A stretch of 64,000 bases of DNA, taken from NCBI GenBank assembly GCA_037384425.1, contig JARROA010000021.1:62001-126000 (forward strand), written 5' to 3'. Under the pieces are notes generated by a model. It saw nothing but the letters and a program-made list of their open reading frames with translations, was not told the origin of the DNA and did not search any database. The position numbers and the translations under genes are program-made. Every line of letters begins with the position of its first letter. Position 1 is the first letter of the stretch. This DNA is from Thiodiazotropha sp037384425 (GTDB lineage Bacteria > Pseudomonadota > Gammaproteobacteria > Chromatiales > Chromatiaceae). Positions 25,610 through 33,814 of this stretch are shown here, piece after piece.

Positions 25610-26136
25610 CAGGTAGTCTCCGGTGGGGTGTTGGGTTCGAGGCCGAAGGGGTGTTCGCGGCCGTTCAGCAGGCAGATCAGATCAGCGATGTACTGCAGGC
25701 TGATGGCGAAAAAGCCGATCGGCATGGCCAGATAGGCCTTCCAGAGCTTGGGTCCCCACATGGTGTCGGAGGACCAGCCGGCCTCCCAGGCTTCGTACCA
25801 GAAGCCGGCGCTGGCCCAGGTCAAAGTGATGCAAAGCAGGGCGGATACGGCATAGGCCAGCAGCGCCAGCATGAAGCGGCCGCGGGGGCCCAGCATCATC
25901 GGGATCAGTTCCACGTTGACATGGCCTCGCGTGAGCAGCACCCAGGGCGCGCCAAGAAAGGTGGAGGCGAGCAGCGTGTAGGTGACGAATTCGGTTTGCC
26001 AGGACGTCGGCAGATTCATGACGAAACGGTTGAATACCATATGGCAAACCACGGTGATGGCGATCACCAACAGCAGGGCGGCGATATAGCCGAGCAGGCG
26101 TGAGAGCCCTTCAACAGTGCGTAGGAAGAGTGTCAT
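25609..26136 (-). CDS. TRAP transporter small permease DctQ-type (probable malonate)
   Basis: 175 residues with four membrane helices; FVTYTLLASTFLGAPWVLLT and RGHVNVELIPMML are the family core around the second and third helices. It pairs with the large permease encoded next and docks the periplasmic binding protein. It is 72 bases downstream of the binding protein gene on the same strand. Confidence 0.9.
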   Translation of the reverse strand: MTLFLRTVEGLSRLLGYIAALLLVIAITVVCHMVFNRFVMNLPTSWQTEFVTYTLLASTFLGAPWVLLTRGHVNVELIPMMLGPRGRFMLALLAYAVSALLCITLTWASAGFWYEAWEAGWSSDTMWGPKLWKAYLAMPIGFFAISLQYIADLICLLNGREHPFGLEPNTPPETT

Positions 26137-26208
26137 TGTTCAGGTATCCGGGGGATTGAGTCGGGTCGTTGCCGCGGGCCGCCGGCCGGCAGCCCGCGGC
26201 TTCGAGGC

Positions 26209-27210
26209 TTACTCGACGGAGAGGGCCATGTCGAGCAGTTCCCGGCCACCGGGAACATCGTCGGCGAAGGCCTTGTAGCTTGACGTGTCGGCGATGGCGC
26301 GCCACTTGGCGACCTGTTCGTCATTCATCTCGACGACTTCGACGCCGGCCTTTTTGTAGGCCTCGACCAGTTTCTGATCGGCGACCTTCGACTGCTCCCG
26401 GGCGTACTGTTCGGCAAGCTTGCCGGCCTTCAGGATCTCCTCCTGTTGTGCCGGGGTCAGCTTATCGAAGCTGGCCTTGGCCATCAGAATCGGTTCGTAC
26501 ATGACCCAGAGGGCATGATCGCCCGGAGTGGTCAGACACTTGACCTGCTCGTAAATGCGGTAGGAGACCAGCGAGGATGACGAGGTGTTGGCGCCGTTGA
26601 TGACGCCGGTCTGCAGACCCGAGTAGATCTCCGAGGAGGGCATGGATGTGATGGTGGCACCGGCCGCCGCCAGCATCTGGTTGAAGGCCTTGCCTGCGGC
26701 GCGGAAGCGCATGCCCTTGGCATCGTCGGGTTCGAGAATACACTTCTCCTTGGAGACGAAACCGCCTGCCAGCCAAGTGTCGGCCAGCACCATCACGCCG
26801 GCATCATCCATGATCTTCTTGATGCGTTGCATGAAGGGCGACTGGTTCAGACGGGCGGCATGGTCGTGGTTCTTCACCAAACCCGGCATCAGGGTCAGGT
26901 TGAACTCGGGATGGCGACCGCCGGCATAGGAGAGTGGGAAAGCGGTGATGTCCAGCCGGCCCTTGGTCATCGCGTTCCACTGCTCTTTCGGCTTGAACAG
27001 GCTCTTGCCCGGATAGACCTTGATGTCGACGCCGGTGTTTGTCTCTTGCATGTGACGGGCGATCATCTGCACCATTTCGTCACGGATGTCGCCCTTGCCG
27101 CCCGGCCATTGATGCGACGCCTTCAATTCGATGGCCTGAGCGCTGGCAAAGGCACCGGTCAGGATGCCGGAGAGAGCCACGGTAGTGGCCAGTTTCTTGA
27201 TGTTGAACAT
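26209..27210 (-). CDS. TRAP transporter solute-binding protein DctP-type (probable malonate)
   Basis: 333 residues with a signal peptide (MFNIKKLATTVALSGILTG ... ASAQA) and a GAGAGG ribosome site. The mature protein has the DctP layout: LKASHQWPGG at the start, a YPGKSLFKPKEQWNAM segment, GMRFRAAGKAFNQMLAAAGA with the Arg that usually forms a salt bridge to the substrate carboxylate, and SSEIYSGLQTGVINGA. It binds an organic acid in the periplasm and delivers it to DctQM. Malonate is the likely ligand from the operon. Confidence 0.9.
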   Translation of the reverse strand: MFNIKKLATTVALSGILTGAFASAQAIELKASHQWPGGKGDIRDEMVQMIARHMQETNTGVDIKVYPGKSLFKPKEQWNAMTKGRLDITAFPLSYAGGRHPEFNLTLMPGLVKNHDHAARLNQSPFMQRIKKIMDDAGVMVLADTWLAGGFVSKEKCILEPDDAKGMRFRAAGKAFNQMLAAAGATITSMPSSEIYSGLQTGVINGANTSSSSLVSYRIYEQVKCLTTPGDHALWVMYEPILMAKASFDKLTPAQQEEILKAGKLAEQYAREQSKVADQKLVEAYKKAGVEVVEMNDEQVAKWRAIADTSSYKAFADDVPGGRELLDMALSVE

Positions 27211-27305
27211 GAGTATGATCCTCTCATTTGGTGACGGAATATCAGCCGTCGGTTAGTGCCCGTATTGCGGGTTCTTGAATCTATTCGTTGGTTGTGTGCC
27301 GGGTG

Positions 27306-27983
27306 TCAGGTCGGAGTCAGGTCCAGCTGTTTGCTCTCTTTCTCCTCCCGCAGGATGTGCTCCTGACTGCACAAGTGGTCGTACATGGCCTTGTCCGCGG
27401 CCTCGCTATCGCCGGCTTTGAAGGCGCTCATGAGGGTGCGGTGCTCTTCGAGCGAGGCCTGTAACCGACCCGGTACGGTCAACTGCCGGTGGCGGGCCAG
27501 GATCAACACATTGCGCAGTTCACCGGTGATGCGCTGCAGCCAGCGGTTACCCGCCAGGTTCTGAACCGCCAGGTGGAATGTGCGGTTGGCCTCGTAGTAA
27601 CTGTCCACGTCGTTGGCTTCGGCGCAGGCCTCGAGCTGGTCATGGATGCGTTCCAGGGTCTCGAGATCGGCGTTACTGAGTTTGCGTGCCGCCAGCTTCG
27701 CACAGAGACCCTCCAGGCTGGCCATCACCGGGAACAGCTCCAGCAACTCATCGTCATCCAGCGCCCGTACCCGGCAGCCCCGACGCGGGACGAGCTCGAC
27801 CAGGTTTTCTCCATGCAGCACCTTGAGGGCCTCGCGCAGCGGTGTGCGGCTGATGTCCAGCTGGCGACAGAGCTCCGGCTCGTCGATCCAGTCGCCGGGT
27901 CGCAGCTCGCGCTGGTAGATCAGGTCGCGCACTCGATCGGCGACATCCAGGTAGAGAGGGCGCTTTGCCAGTGGGGCGATCAT
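27306..27983 (-). CDS. GntR/FCD-family transcriptional regulator of the malonate operon
   Basis: 225 residues. The N-terminus is a winged helix-turn-helix (LRPGDWIDEPELCRQLDISR, TPLREALKVL, EGLVELVPRRG-like continuation); the rest is an FCD ligand domain with the Asp/His-rich helices (HDQLEACAEAND, NRTFHLAVQNLAGN, EHRTLMSAF) that bind metal and organic acids. It is the first gene of the operon, 95 bases before the binding protein gene. MatR of rhizobia, of the same class, responds to malonate; this is probably its counterpart. A promoter with an overlapping palindrome lies just upstream, which suggests autoregulation. Confidence 0.88.
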   Translation of the reverse strand: MIAPLAKRPLYLDVADRVRDLIYQRELRPGDWIDEPELCRQLDISRTPLREALKVLHGENLVELVPRRGCRVRALDDDELLELFPVMASLEGLCAKLAARKLSNADLETLERIHDQLEACAEANDVDSYYEANRTFHLAVQNLAGNRWLQRITGELRNVLILARHRQLTVPGRLQASLEEHRTLMSAFKAGDSEAADKAMYDHLCSQEHILREEKESKQLDLTPT

Positions 27984-28053
27984 GGTGTTTGTCGTTCTCC
28001 TGATTTCATTATTCAGGTTTGAAATCCACGGGATTTGGTCAGGTTTTATGCGG

Positions 28054-28082
28054 TGTATAATTCATAATTATTAATTATGCAA
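28054..28082 (-). promoter_or_regulatory. Sigma70-type promoter with palindromic operator before the GntR gene
   Basis: On the minus strand TTGCAT (28082-28077) and TATACA (28059-28054) are 17 bases apart, a good sigma70 pair. Between them, CATAATTATTAATTATG on the plus strand is an almost perfect palindrome, placed where a bound GntR dimer would block the polymerase. Function is inferred. Confidence 0.6.
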
Positions 28083-28576
28083 TGTGAATTTAATTCCTGA
28101 CGGCGCTTCGATAGCATGTTGAGCTGCCGGGCAGAAAGGCTAGCCAGAGGGTTTCAAGGCCGGGCTGCGTTACCAGGACGACGGGTGTTTCATCAGCTAA
28201 ACCGTGTGTGGAGAAGCAGGCTCCGAAGCAGCTACGGCCACTCATAACCTCCAGAATCGAGATGCAAGACCCCTCTCGTGACAGTGCCGCTGAAATATAT
28301 TAAGGCGCGCAGAGAACCCATTGGTGACCAGTTCTCGGCGGATATTCAGGAACGGATCGTCTGCACTTGCCGGCGAGGGGCTGTCACCCGCCTGACGCGT
28401 GTTGTCCTGCACAGTGGCTTGTCCCTGGATCTATGGCGAAATGCACACGGATATAAATCGTGTAATAAAACGATATATTGTATTATCGTTTATATTAACG
28501 ATAATATGTCATATCGATATTTTTATATCGCGGGGCTGCTCAACGCCGGGTTGCCCTTCTCAAAGCAGGTCTTGCC
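28083..28576. other. Divergent control region between the malonate operon and satD
   Basis: About 490 bases without a convincing gene. The half near satD is sharply AT-rich (about 28450-28530) and contains the inverted repeat described at 28483 and a hairpin CGATAT/ATATCG at about 28514-28530. The other half has no visible signal. Confidence 0.45.
28483..28504. promoter_or_regulatory. Perfect inverted repeat upstream of satD
   Basis: TTATCGTT, six bases TATATT, AACGATAA: perfect 8-base arms, 73 bases before the satD start, within AT-rich promoter-like DNA. A further ATATCGATAT palindrome follows at about 28511-28520. SatD itself carries a helix-turn-helix, so it may be the binder; that is inference. 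Confidence 0.5.
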
Positions 28577-29218
28577 ATGAACGCACAGCTCAGCGACTCC
28601 GGTATCATCGCCGTCATAACCGGCGACGTGATCAACTCCAAGCGGATGCCGGCAACCGTTTGGCTGCCGCATTTGAAACAGATACTGCGCGAATGGGGAC
28701 GGGAACCAAAAGCGTGGCAGATCTACCGCGGAGACAGTTTTCAGCTTGAAATACCCTCGGTGCTGGATAGCCTCGAAGCGGCCGTATTGATCAAGGCAGG
28801 TATGAAAACGGTAAAGGGGCTCGATGTGCGTCTGGCCATCGGTATCGGCGAAAAATCCTACGCCGGTTCAAAGGTGACCGAGTCCAATGGTGAGGCCTTT
28901 GTCTATTCGGGTCAGGTTTTCGACAGGTTGAAGAAACACAAAGTGAATATGGTGGTTAAATCCCCCTGGGATGAGTTCGATGAAGAGATCAACGTGATGT
29001 TGAGGTTGGCTTTGACCTTTATGGACCGCTGGTTGGTCAATCATGCGGAGGTCATCGCACTCTCCCTGCGTCATAAGGCGCTGTCACAGAAGCAGCTTGG
29101 CAGCAAGTTGAATATTGCCCAGAATACGGTGAGTGACCGCTTGGCACGGGCACACAGGGAGGAGCTGCTGGAGATGCTGGGATTGTTCAGGAAGAAACTG
29201 CTGCGGTGCATGGCGTAA
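28577..29218 (+). CDS. satD: SatD family protein
   Basis: 213 residues. IIAVITGDVINSKRMPATVW at the N-terminus is the family signature, followed by WQIYRGDSFQLEI, GLDVRLAIGIGEK and a C-terminal helix-turn-helix (LSQKQLGSKLNIAQNTVSDR). SatD was named from a streptococcal locus; its biochemical role is not settled. The next gene, 59 bases on, is a DUF3307 membrane protein, a pairing seen repeatedly in bacteria. The DNA-binding-like tail and a palindrome in its promoter suggest it regulates this pair. The N-terminal half resembles a nucleotidyl-cyclase-like fold only loosely. Confidence 0.8.
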   Translation: MNAQLSDSGIIAVITGDVINSKRMPATVWLPHLKQILREWGREPKAWQIYRGDSFQLEIPSVLDSLEAAVLIKAGMKTVKGLDVRLAIGIGEKSYAGSKVTESNGEAFVYSGQVFDRLKKHKVNMVVKSPWDEFDEEINVMLRLALTFMDRWLVNHAEVIALSLRHKALSQKQLGSKLNIAQNTVSDRLARAHREELLEMLGLFRKKLLRCMA

Positions 29219-29277
29219 AGGGAGACCCAAGGCTATTGGATTACGGCCGGCAAATGGGAAGCTAAGGCAGAGGCCCT

Positions 29278-29997
29278 ATGGAAATTTTCATCAAATTCTT
29301 GATCGCCCACTTTGCCGTGGATTTCGCCATGCAGTGGTCCGCCATGCTTGCCGACAAGCAGCGGCGAAGATTTCTTTCCCCCTACCTCTATGTGCACGGC
29401 GCGATGCACGGAGTGATGACGCTGCTGATCGTCATGGATCTGAGCTATGTCTACGGCGTGCTTATCATTGCTGTGACCCATAGCGTCATCGACGGTCTGA
29501 AACTCACTTTTCAAACCAGGGAGAACGGGCGCCTGCTGTTTTTCCTCGATCAGCTGGCGCACCTAGCCATACTGGCGGCGGTGGCACATTACTACCAACC
29601 GATCGATCTGTTACCGATCGCGCAAAGCAAGCCGTTCTACGCCCACCTGCTGTTCATGGTCTATCTTACCTTTCCCACCTCCATCATCATTCAGGTCATA
29701 TTTCTCAAGTGGGAACTGCCCGCATCGGTCGCTGCTTCGCTGGAGGGAGCCGGCAGCTACATCGGCATTATCGAGCGCTTGATCGTGTATGGCGCGGTGG
29801 TGACGCTGAACTGGAATCTGATCGGATTCATGCTCGCCGCCAAGTCGATATTCCGCTTCGGGGATCTGCGCGAGGCGCACGACAGAAAATATACCGAGTA
29901 TGTCTTCGTCGGTACCTTGCTGAGTTTCATCTCGGCAATCGCCTGCGGTGTGTTGTATATGCTCTACATGGGGCAGCCCCTGATCAGCGGGGGGTAG
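29278..29997 (+). CDS. DUF3307 integral membrane protein
   Basis: 239 residues with about six hydrophobic segments. The N-terminal half (LIAHFAVDFAMQWSAML, HGAMHGVMTLL, HSVIDGLKL, FFLDQLAHLAIL) carries the histidines and aspartates in membrane helices that mark DUF3307. Their H/D/Q pattern could bind metal. GCAGAGG precedes the start. It partners the upstream satD gene; together they may sense or respond to an envelope or phage-related stress, but no function is proven. Confidence 0.8.
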   Translation: MEIFIKFLIAHFAVDFAMQWSAMLADKQRRRFLSPYLYVHGAMHGVMTLLIVMDLSYVYGVLIIAVTHSVIDGLKLTFQTRENGRLLFFLDQLAHLAILAAVAHYYQPIDLLPIAQSKPFYAHLLFMVYLTFPTSIIIQVIFLKWELPASVAASLEGAGSYIGIIERLIVYGAVVTLNWNLIGFMLAAKSIFRFGDLREAHDRKYTEYVFVGTLLSFISAIACGVLYMLYMGQPLISGG

Positions 29998-30057
29998 GGG
30001 ATATGCACGAGCCGAGCCGCTTGTGGCGCGCATGAAGTTCGGCCCCGAATCGGCATC

Positions 30058-30783
30058 CTATTGGGGTGGTTTGCCGGGCTGATTCTCCACGGCCTGCAGA
30101 TCCTGTCTGAGTATGGCGCTGGCGTCCATGGGACCGATGACCACAAGGATGTCGTCCTCCTGAAGTTGCACGTCCTGTATCGTTTGGCTATGGACGAAAT
30201 GTTCCTTGAGGTCGTGATCGACCATCCCCAGCAGCACCAGGTTGTAGTGGTTTTCGAGGTCCAGATCGGATATGCGCCTGCCCACGAAGCGGGAGCCTTT
30301 CGGAATCTGCAGTTCCATCACGTTCAGATTGGCCTGGCCGAACAGGGTGCGATCGAGAATGGCGGTGACGATGGGCCGGGTGATGATGTCCCAGATCCGC
30401 ATACCGCTTATTTCCTCGGTCTCGATCACCTTGTCCGCGCCAGCCGCGTGCAGATTGGGTACCGCACTGCTGCCGTGAGCGATGCTGTAGATGCGGATCC
30501 CGGGCGCCAGCGCGCGTACCGAGAGGGTCAGGAAGACATTCTCCGCATCGTCCGGAAACAGGCAGAAGATGGTGTCGATGGTTTCCCCGAGACCGAGTTT
30601 GGCCAGTTCGGAATCGTCGCGAAAGTCCAGTTCGGCGGTCTCGTAGCCGGCGTTTCTGGCCTTCTCCAGATTCTCGGGACGGTCGTCGATGACGACCAGG
30701 CGATAGTCGCCGGCGCGCAGGTAGGCTGCTACCGCCGCTCCCGAACGGTAGTAACCGAAAAGCGCGATGCCCTTGGTGGCCAT
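30058..30783 (-). CDS. Stand-alone RCK (TrkA_N/TrkA_C) potassium-regulatory protein
   Basis: 241 residues, no membrane segments. Residues about 1-130 form a TrkA_N Rossmann domain (IALFGYYRSGAAVAAYL, VVIDDRPENL, DFRDDSELAKLG, IFCLFPDDAENVFLTLS), though the first glycine loop GYYRSG differs from the usual GxGxxG. Residues about 150-225 are a TrkA_C ligand domain ending EDDILVVIG. It starts 1 base after the channel gene stop, so the two are one unit. It likely assembles with the channel RCK domains in a gating ring that responds to nucleotides or ions. Confidence 0.85.
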   Translation of the reverse strand: MATKGIALFGYYRSGAAVAAYLRAGDYRLVVIDDRPENLEKARNAGYETAELDFRDDSELAKLGLGETIDTIFCLFPDDAENVFLTLSVRALAPGIRIYSIAHGSSAVPNLHAAGADKVIETEEISGMRIWDIITRPIVTAILDRTLFGQANLNVMELQIPKGSRFVGRRISDLDLENHYNLVLLGMVDHDLKEHFVHSQTIQDVQLQEDDILVVIGPMDASAILRQDLQAVENQPGKPPQ

Positions 30784-30784
30784 C

Positions 30785-32395
30785 TCAGCTCAATCCCGGA
30801 CGGAACAGACCCCCGCCCAGCTCCTGTCTGAAGTGGGTCAGGCTGAGTTCATAACCGAACACCACAAGCACGTCCCCCTGTGCGATACGGAAACCGGGAT
30901 CTGGTTTGAACAGGAAACAGAATTCGTCCTCCAGGGGATAGAGGTTCGGTACCTCCTCCACGCTCCATTCGCGTGCGGTGATGACGCCGAACAGCAACAG
31001 CTTGCGCTCGCGGAAGTTGACCTCGGAGAGGGTGCGTCCGCAGGCGGGAGTGCCCTTTTCCACCCGCACCGCCTCAAGCGCGACCTCCCGTTCGCCCCGC
31101 AGGATGTTGTAGATGGCTTCGAAGGCGACCGGACGTCCGACATACTCCGCCGCCATCTGGCCGACGATCTCGGAGGGCGAGATCACATGGTTGGCTCCCG
31201 CCAGGGTGAGCTTGCGCGCCACCTCCCGGGAACCGGCCATGGAGATGATGCGCAGGCCGTCGTTCATGCGCCTGGCGCTGACGGTGATGAAGACGTTCTT
31301 GACGTCGTTGTTGGTCGCGCAGACCAGGGTATGCACCCGATCATGCAGTCCGAGGGACTCGAGCAATTCGTTGTCGGCGGCATCGCCGCGTACCGTCAGG
31401 TAACCGCGTTTGGTCGCCAGCCGCGAGCGCTCCTCATTGATGTCGATGACCATGAAATGCTGCTGGGTCTCCGCCAGCCTCGATGCCACCACCTGACCGA
31501 CCTCGCCAAAGCCGCAGATCACGGTGAAACGTGGACCGCGTTCGAGTTCCGAGAGCACCCGGTGTTCGCGCAGTTCCCCCAGTTTCTCTTGAAAGGCGGC
31601 GACCACGATGGAGGTGGAGAAGGCGAGTACGCCAATACCCGAGACGATGAGTGCCAGCGCCACCACCCGGCCCTCCGGGGTGTGCGGGGTGATGTCGCCG
31701 TAGCCCACGGTCGAGAGCGTGACCATGGCCCAGTACATGGCATCGAAGATACTCTTGATGGTGCTTCCCGGTGTGCCGCCTTCGAAGACATAGATGGCGC
31801 TTGCCGCGGCGGTGACCACGAAGATCATGAAGAAGGCCAGGATGAAGAACTCGAAGCGACGTTCCGCCAGCACCTCTGCCATGCCGTGTATGCTGCGCGA
31901 ATAGCGGAACAGTTTGAACAGGCGAAACAGCAGAAACACCCGCAGCAGCCGTACCGGCCGATAGCTCGGCAGGATGGCGAGCAGATCGATGACCGCCAGC
32001 GGACTGGTGATGTAGTTCCATTTGAGCCGCGCCACTTCGAGCAGGCAGCTTCTGAGCCTGAAGGGCAGGTTGAGAAATTCCGCCTGTTTGAGATGGCCGA
32101 TGACGGTGTGCCGGGTATCGCCGACGATCCAGATTCTGGCCAGGTATTCGATGATGAATACGGTGACCGCGACATCCTCCACCCACAACATCCAGGGTTG
32201 CACGGGATTGTCCACCGAATAGACCAGCAGCGCCACGCTGACGAGGACCAGGATGATCATCCCCAGATCGAAATAACGCTTGTAGGGGTAGCGCGTATTC
32301 TCCAGCAGGTTGCGGGTGAAGGCCTTGAACCTGGTATAGCCTCGGCTGGCTTCCAGAAGAAAACACATTTGCACGATCAGTTTCCTGAACAGCAT
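30785..32395 (-). CDS. Six-helix potassium channel with RCK domain
   Basis: 536 residues from the ATG at 32395, chosen because GGAG precedes it; the frame runs 28 codons further but that part is not conserved in character. Membrane helices include an S4-like stretch with spaced arginines (RPVRLLRVFLLFRLFKLFRY) and the pore filter TVGYGD at about 229-234. TrkA_N follows (VICGFGEVGQVVASRLAE, VIDINEERS, GDAADNELLESLG) and TrkA_C to the end. It is a voltage-sensor-type K+ channel gated by cytoplasmic RCK domains, in the inner membrane. The next gene is an extra RCK protein. Confidence 0.88.
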   Translation of the reverse strand: MLFRKLIVQMCFLLEASRGYTRFKAFTRNLLENTRYPYKRYFDLGMIILVLVSVALLVYSVDNPVQPWMLWVEDVAVTVFIIEYLARIWIVGDTRHTVIGHLKQAEFLNLPFRLRSCLLEVARLKWNYITSPLAVIDLLAILPSYRPVRLLRVFLLFRLFKLFRYSRSIHGMAEVLAERRFEFFILAFFMIFVVTAAASAIYVFEGGTPGSTIKSIFDAMYWAMVTLSTVGYGDITPHTPEGRVVALALIVSGIGVLAFSTSIVVAAFQEKLGELREHRVLSELERGPRFTVICGFGEVGQVVASRLAETQQHFMVIDINEERSRLATKRGYLTVRGDAADNELLESLGLHDRVHTLVCATNNDVKNVFITVSARRMNDGLRIISMAGSREVARKLTLAGANHVISPSEIVGQMAAEYVGRPVAFEAIYNILRGEREVALEAVRVEKGTPACGRTLSEVNFRERKLLLFGVITAREWSVEEVPNLYPLEDEFCFLFKPDPGFRIAQGDVLVVFGYELSLTHFRQELGGGLFRPGLS

Positions 32396-32739
32396 CAGGC
32401 GAGGCTCCGGCCCGGATGGTAATGAGGGTGACCATTCAATGATATGTAAGAAAGCCGGAGCGCGCCAACGCAACGGCATGCGGCATGCACTCTAGGGTGG
32501 AGTCTCGGACACGACATTCGCATCGCTTGTACGGACGTGCCCCCTTAGCTTGCCGATGATGGAATCCGATGATTTGCCTCAGACTTGCGCTTGCGTGCCG
32601 TGTCACTCGGCTGTTGCTGGTGTCGGGGGTATGAACTCCGGGTGATGGAGGAGAAGCGGGTCTAGTATTAGAGGGAGAGTGTCTGGTTCAACCTGCAGGG
32701 TATGGCTGTTAGCCCTTAACCTGCCAGAAGGAGTCGCTG
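32396..32739. other. Divergent intergenic region
   Basis: About 340 bases between the channel gene and the host-attachment-family gene. Apart from the strong AGAAGGAG ribosome site at about 32725-32732, I see no confident promoter, repeat or RNA. Confidence 0.35.
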
Positions 32740-33174
32740 ATGAAGATCTGGGTTGTCGTCGCGAGCGCCGCCCGCGCACGTGTATTCGAGCGGACGGGAA
32801 TCAAGGGGCCATTGACGGAAAAGGCCGACCTGGTGAATCCGCAGGAGAGGCTGTTGCGACAGGATATCGAAGCGGACCGGCCGGGGCGGGCGACCGACAG
32901 ACGGGGAGGCCAGCGTCACGGCGTGGCCTCGAAGACCGATCCCAAGGAGCAGCAGGCCAGGCGTTTTGCCGACGATGTGGTGGCCATGCTGGAGGAGAGA
33001 CGCCGCGGCAAGTCGTTCGAACTGCTCTACTTGGTGTCCTCGCCTCACTTTCTGGGGCTCCTGCGCGAACGCATGGGGCGTGAACTCGCGGCTATGGTCA
33101 AGGCCGAGAGCGCCAAGGATCTGACCCACGAGAAGGCAGACTCGCTGCAGCAGCATCTGTTGGCACTGTTCTGA
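32740..33174 (+). CDS. Host attachment protein family (PF10116 type)
   Basis: 144 residues with a strong AGAAGGAGTCGCTG ribosome site. KIWVVVASAARARVFERTG at the start, DRRGGQRHGV in the middle, FADDVVAMLEERRRGKSFEL and LYLVSSPHFLGLLRERM are the marks of the family annotated as protein required for attachment to host cells. The fold is RNase H/eRF1-like and soluble. It was named from plant-associated bacteria, but the family is widespread and its mechanism unknown, so the name should not be read as proof of a host. It appears monocistronic. Confidence 0.85.
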   Translation: MKIWVVVASAARARVFERTGIKGPLTEKADLVNPQERLLRQDIEADRPGRATDRRGGQRHGVASKTDPKEQQARRFADDVVAMLEERRRGKSFELLYLVSSPHFLGLLRERMGRELAAMVKAESAKDLTHEKADSLQQHLLALF

Positions 33175-33203
33175 TATACCAATCCGGATTGCCGGCCGGG
33201 GCT

Positions 33204-33345
33204 TTGGTGGGGCAGCCCCCCCTAAGGCCCTGAAGGGAACGGTAGGATGGGGCCTTGCCCCACCAAGAGCCGCTTAGTAAGTGCTGATCAGGCCTGAATC
33301 GAATGGCGCTGACTTAAGCTATGTTTTGGTGCGGCAAGCCGCACC
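33204..33345. repeat. Family C inverted repeat followed by a family B hairpin
   Basis: TTGGTGGGGCA (33204-33214) and TGCCCCACCAA (33256-33266) are perfect 11-base inverted arms. At 33328-33345 GGTGCGGC-AA-GCCGCACC follows. Both lie downstream of the host-attachment gene and may serve as a terminator or transcript end. Confidence 0.75.
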
Positions 33346-33528
33346 GGAACCCTTTGGCCGCCCCTGAATCATTTCGGTTATGTATGTGCTCTTCAGGCCT
33401 GAGTGCATTTCCCGATGGTCTTATCCAATGTCGCCTATGCGCCGACTTTGGTGGCGTCCCGGTGCGTTCAATACTTCTTTATAAAAAATGATCTTTCTTG
33501 AGGGACAATCCTCTCGCTAAGGGTTCTA

Positions 33529-33718
33529 TTAACACGGCAACTAAATATAGTGCCTTCAGGGCTTAAAGCCCCTAACAGATTGAATTTAAAAGGACAGGCC
33601 GAAGCGTGCCTGCCTGCAGACTGCGTTATTAAAACTGGCTGTAGGGGGGCTACAGCGGCGTTTTGATGCCTTGCTGCAGGCAGGCACGCTTCGGCACTAT
33701 ATTTAGTTGCCGGGTTAA
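33529..33718. mobile_element. 190-bp MITE with 26-bp terminal inverted repeats and TA duplication
   Basis: The ends TTAAC(A/C)CGGCAACTAAAT plus ATAGTGCC (33529-33554 and the complement at 33693-33718) match over 26 bases with a single mismatch. TA stands immediately outside both ends (33527-33528, 33719-33720). TA target use and inverted ends point to an IS630/Tc1-mariner-mobilised MITE. Inside, a perfect 21-base inverted repeat (33599-33619 and 33674-33694) surrounds a further GCTGTAG/CTACAGC hairpin, so the whole element folds into nested stems. It has no ORF. Confidence 0.85.
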
Positions 33719-33814
33719 TAATATCGAGAGTGGTGTGGTCTGGTCGCTCGTGATCCTACGCCGGCTACGCATTTTCCAGAGCCAATCGGAACAGTATTGA
33801 CAGGTCCTATTGCC

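Noticed and set aside
28278..28580. 100-codon ORF before satD
   Set aside because: It runs through the AT-rich palindromic control region and overlaps the satD start; no ribosome site or domain.
30767..32422. 551-codon plus-strand ORF opposite the K+ channel
   Set aside because: Antisense shadow; the minus-strand frame carries TVGYGD and TrkA motifs.
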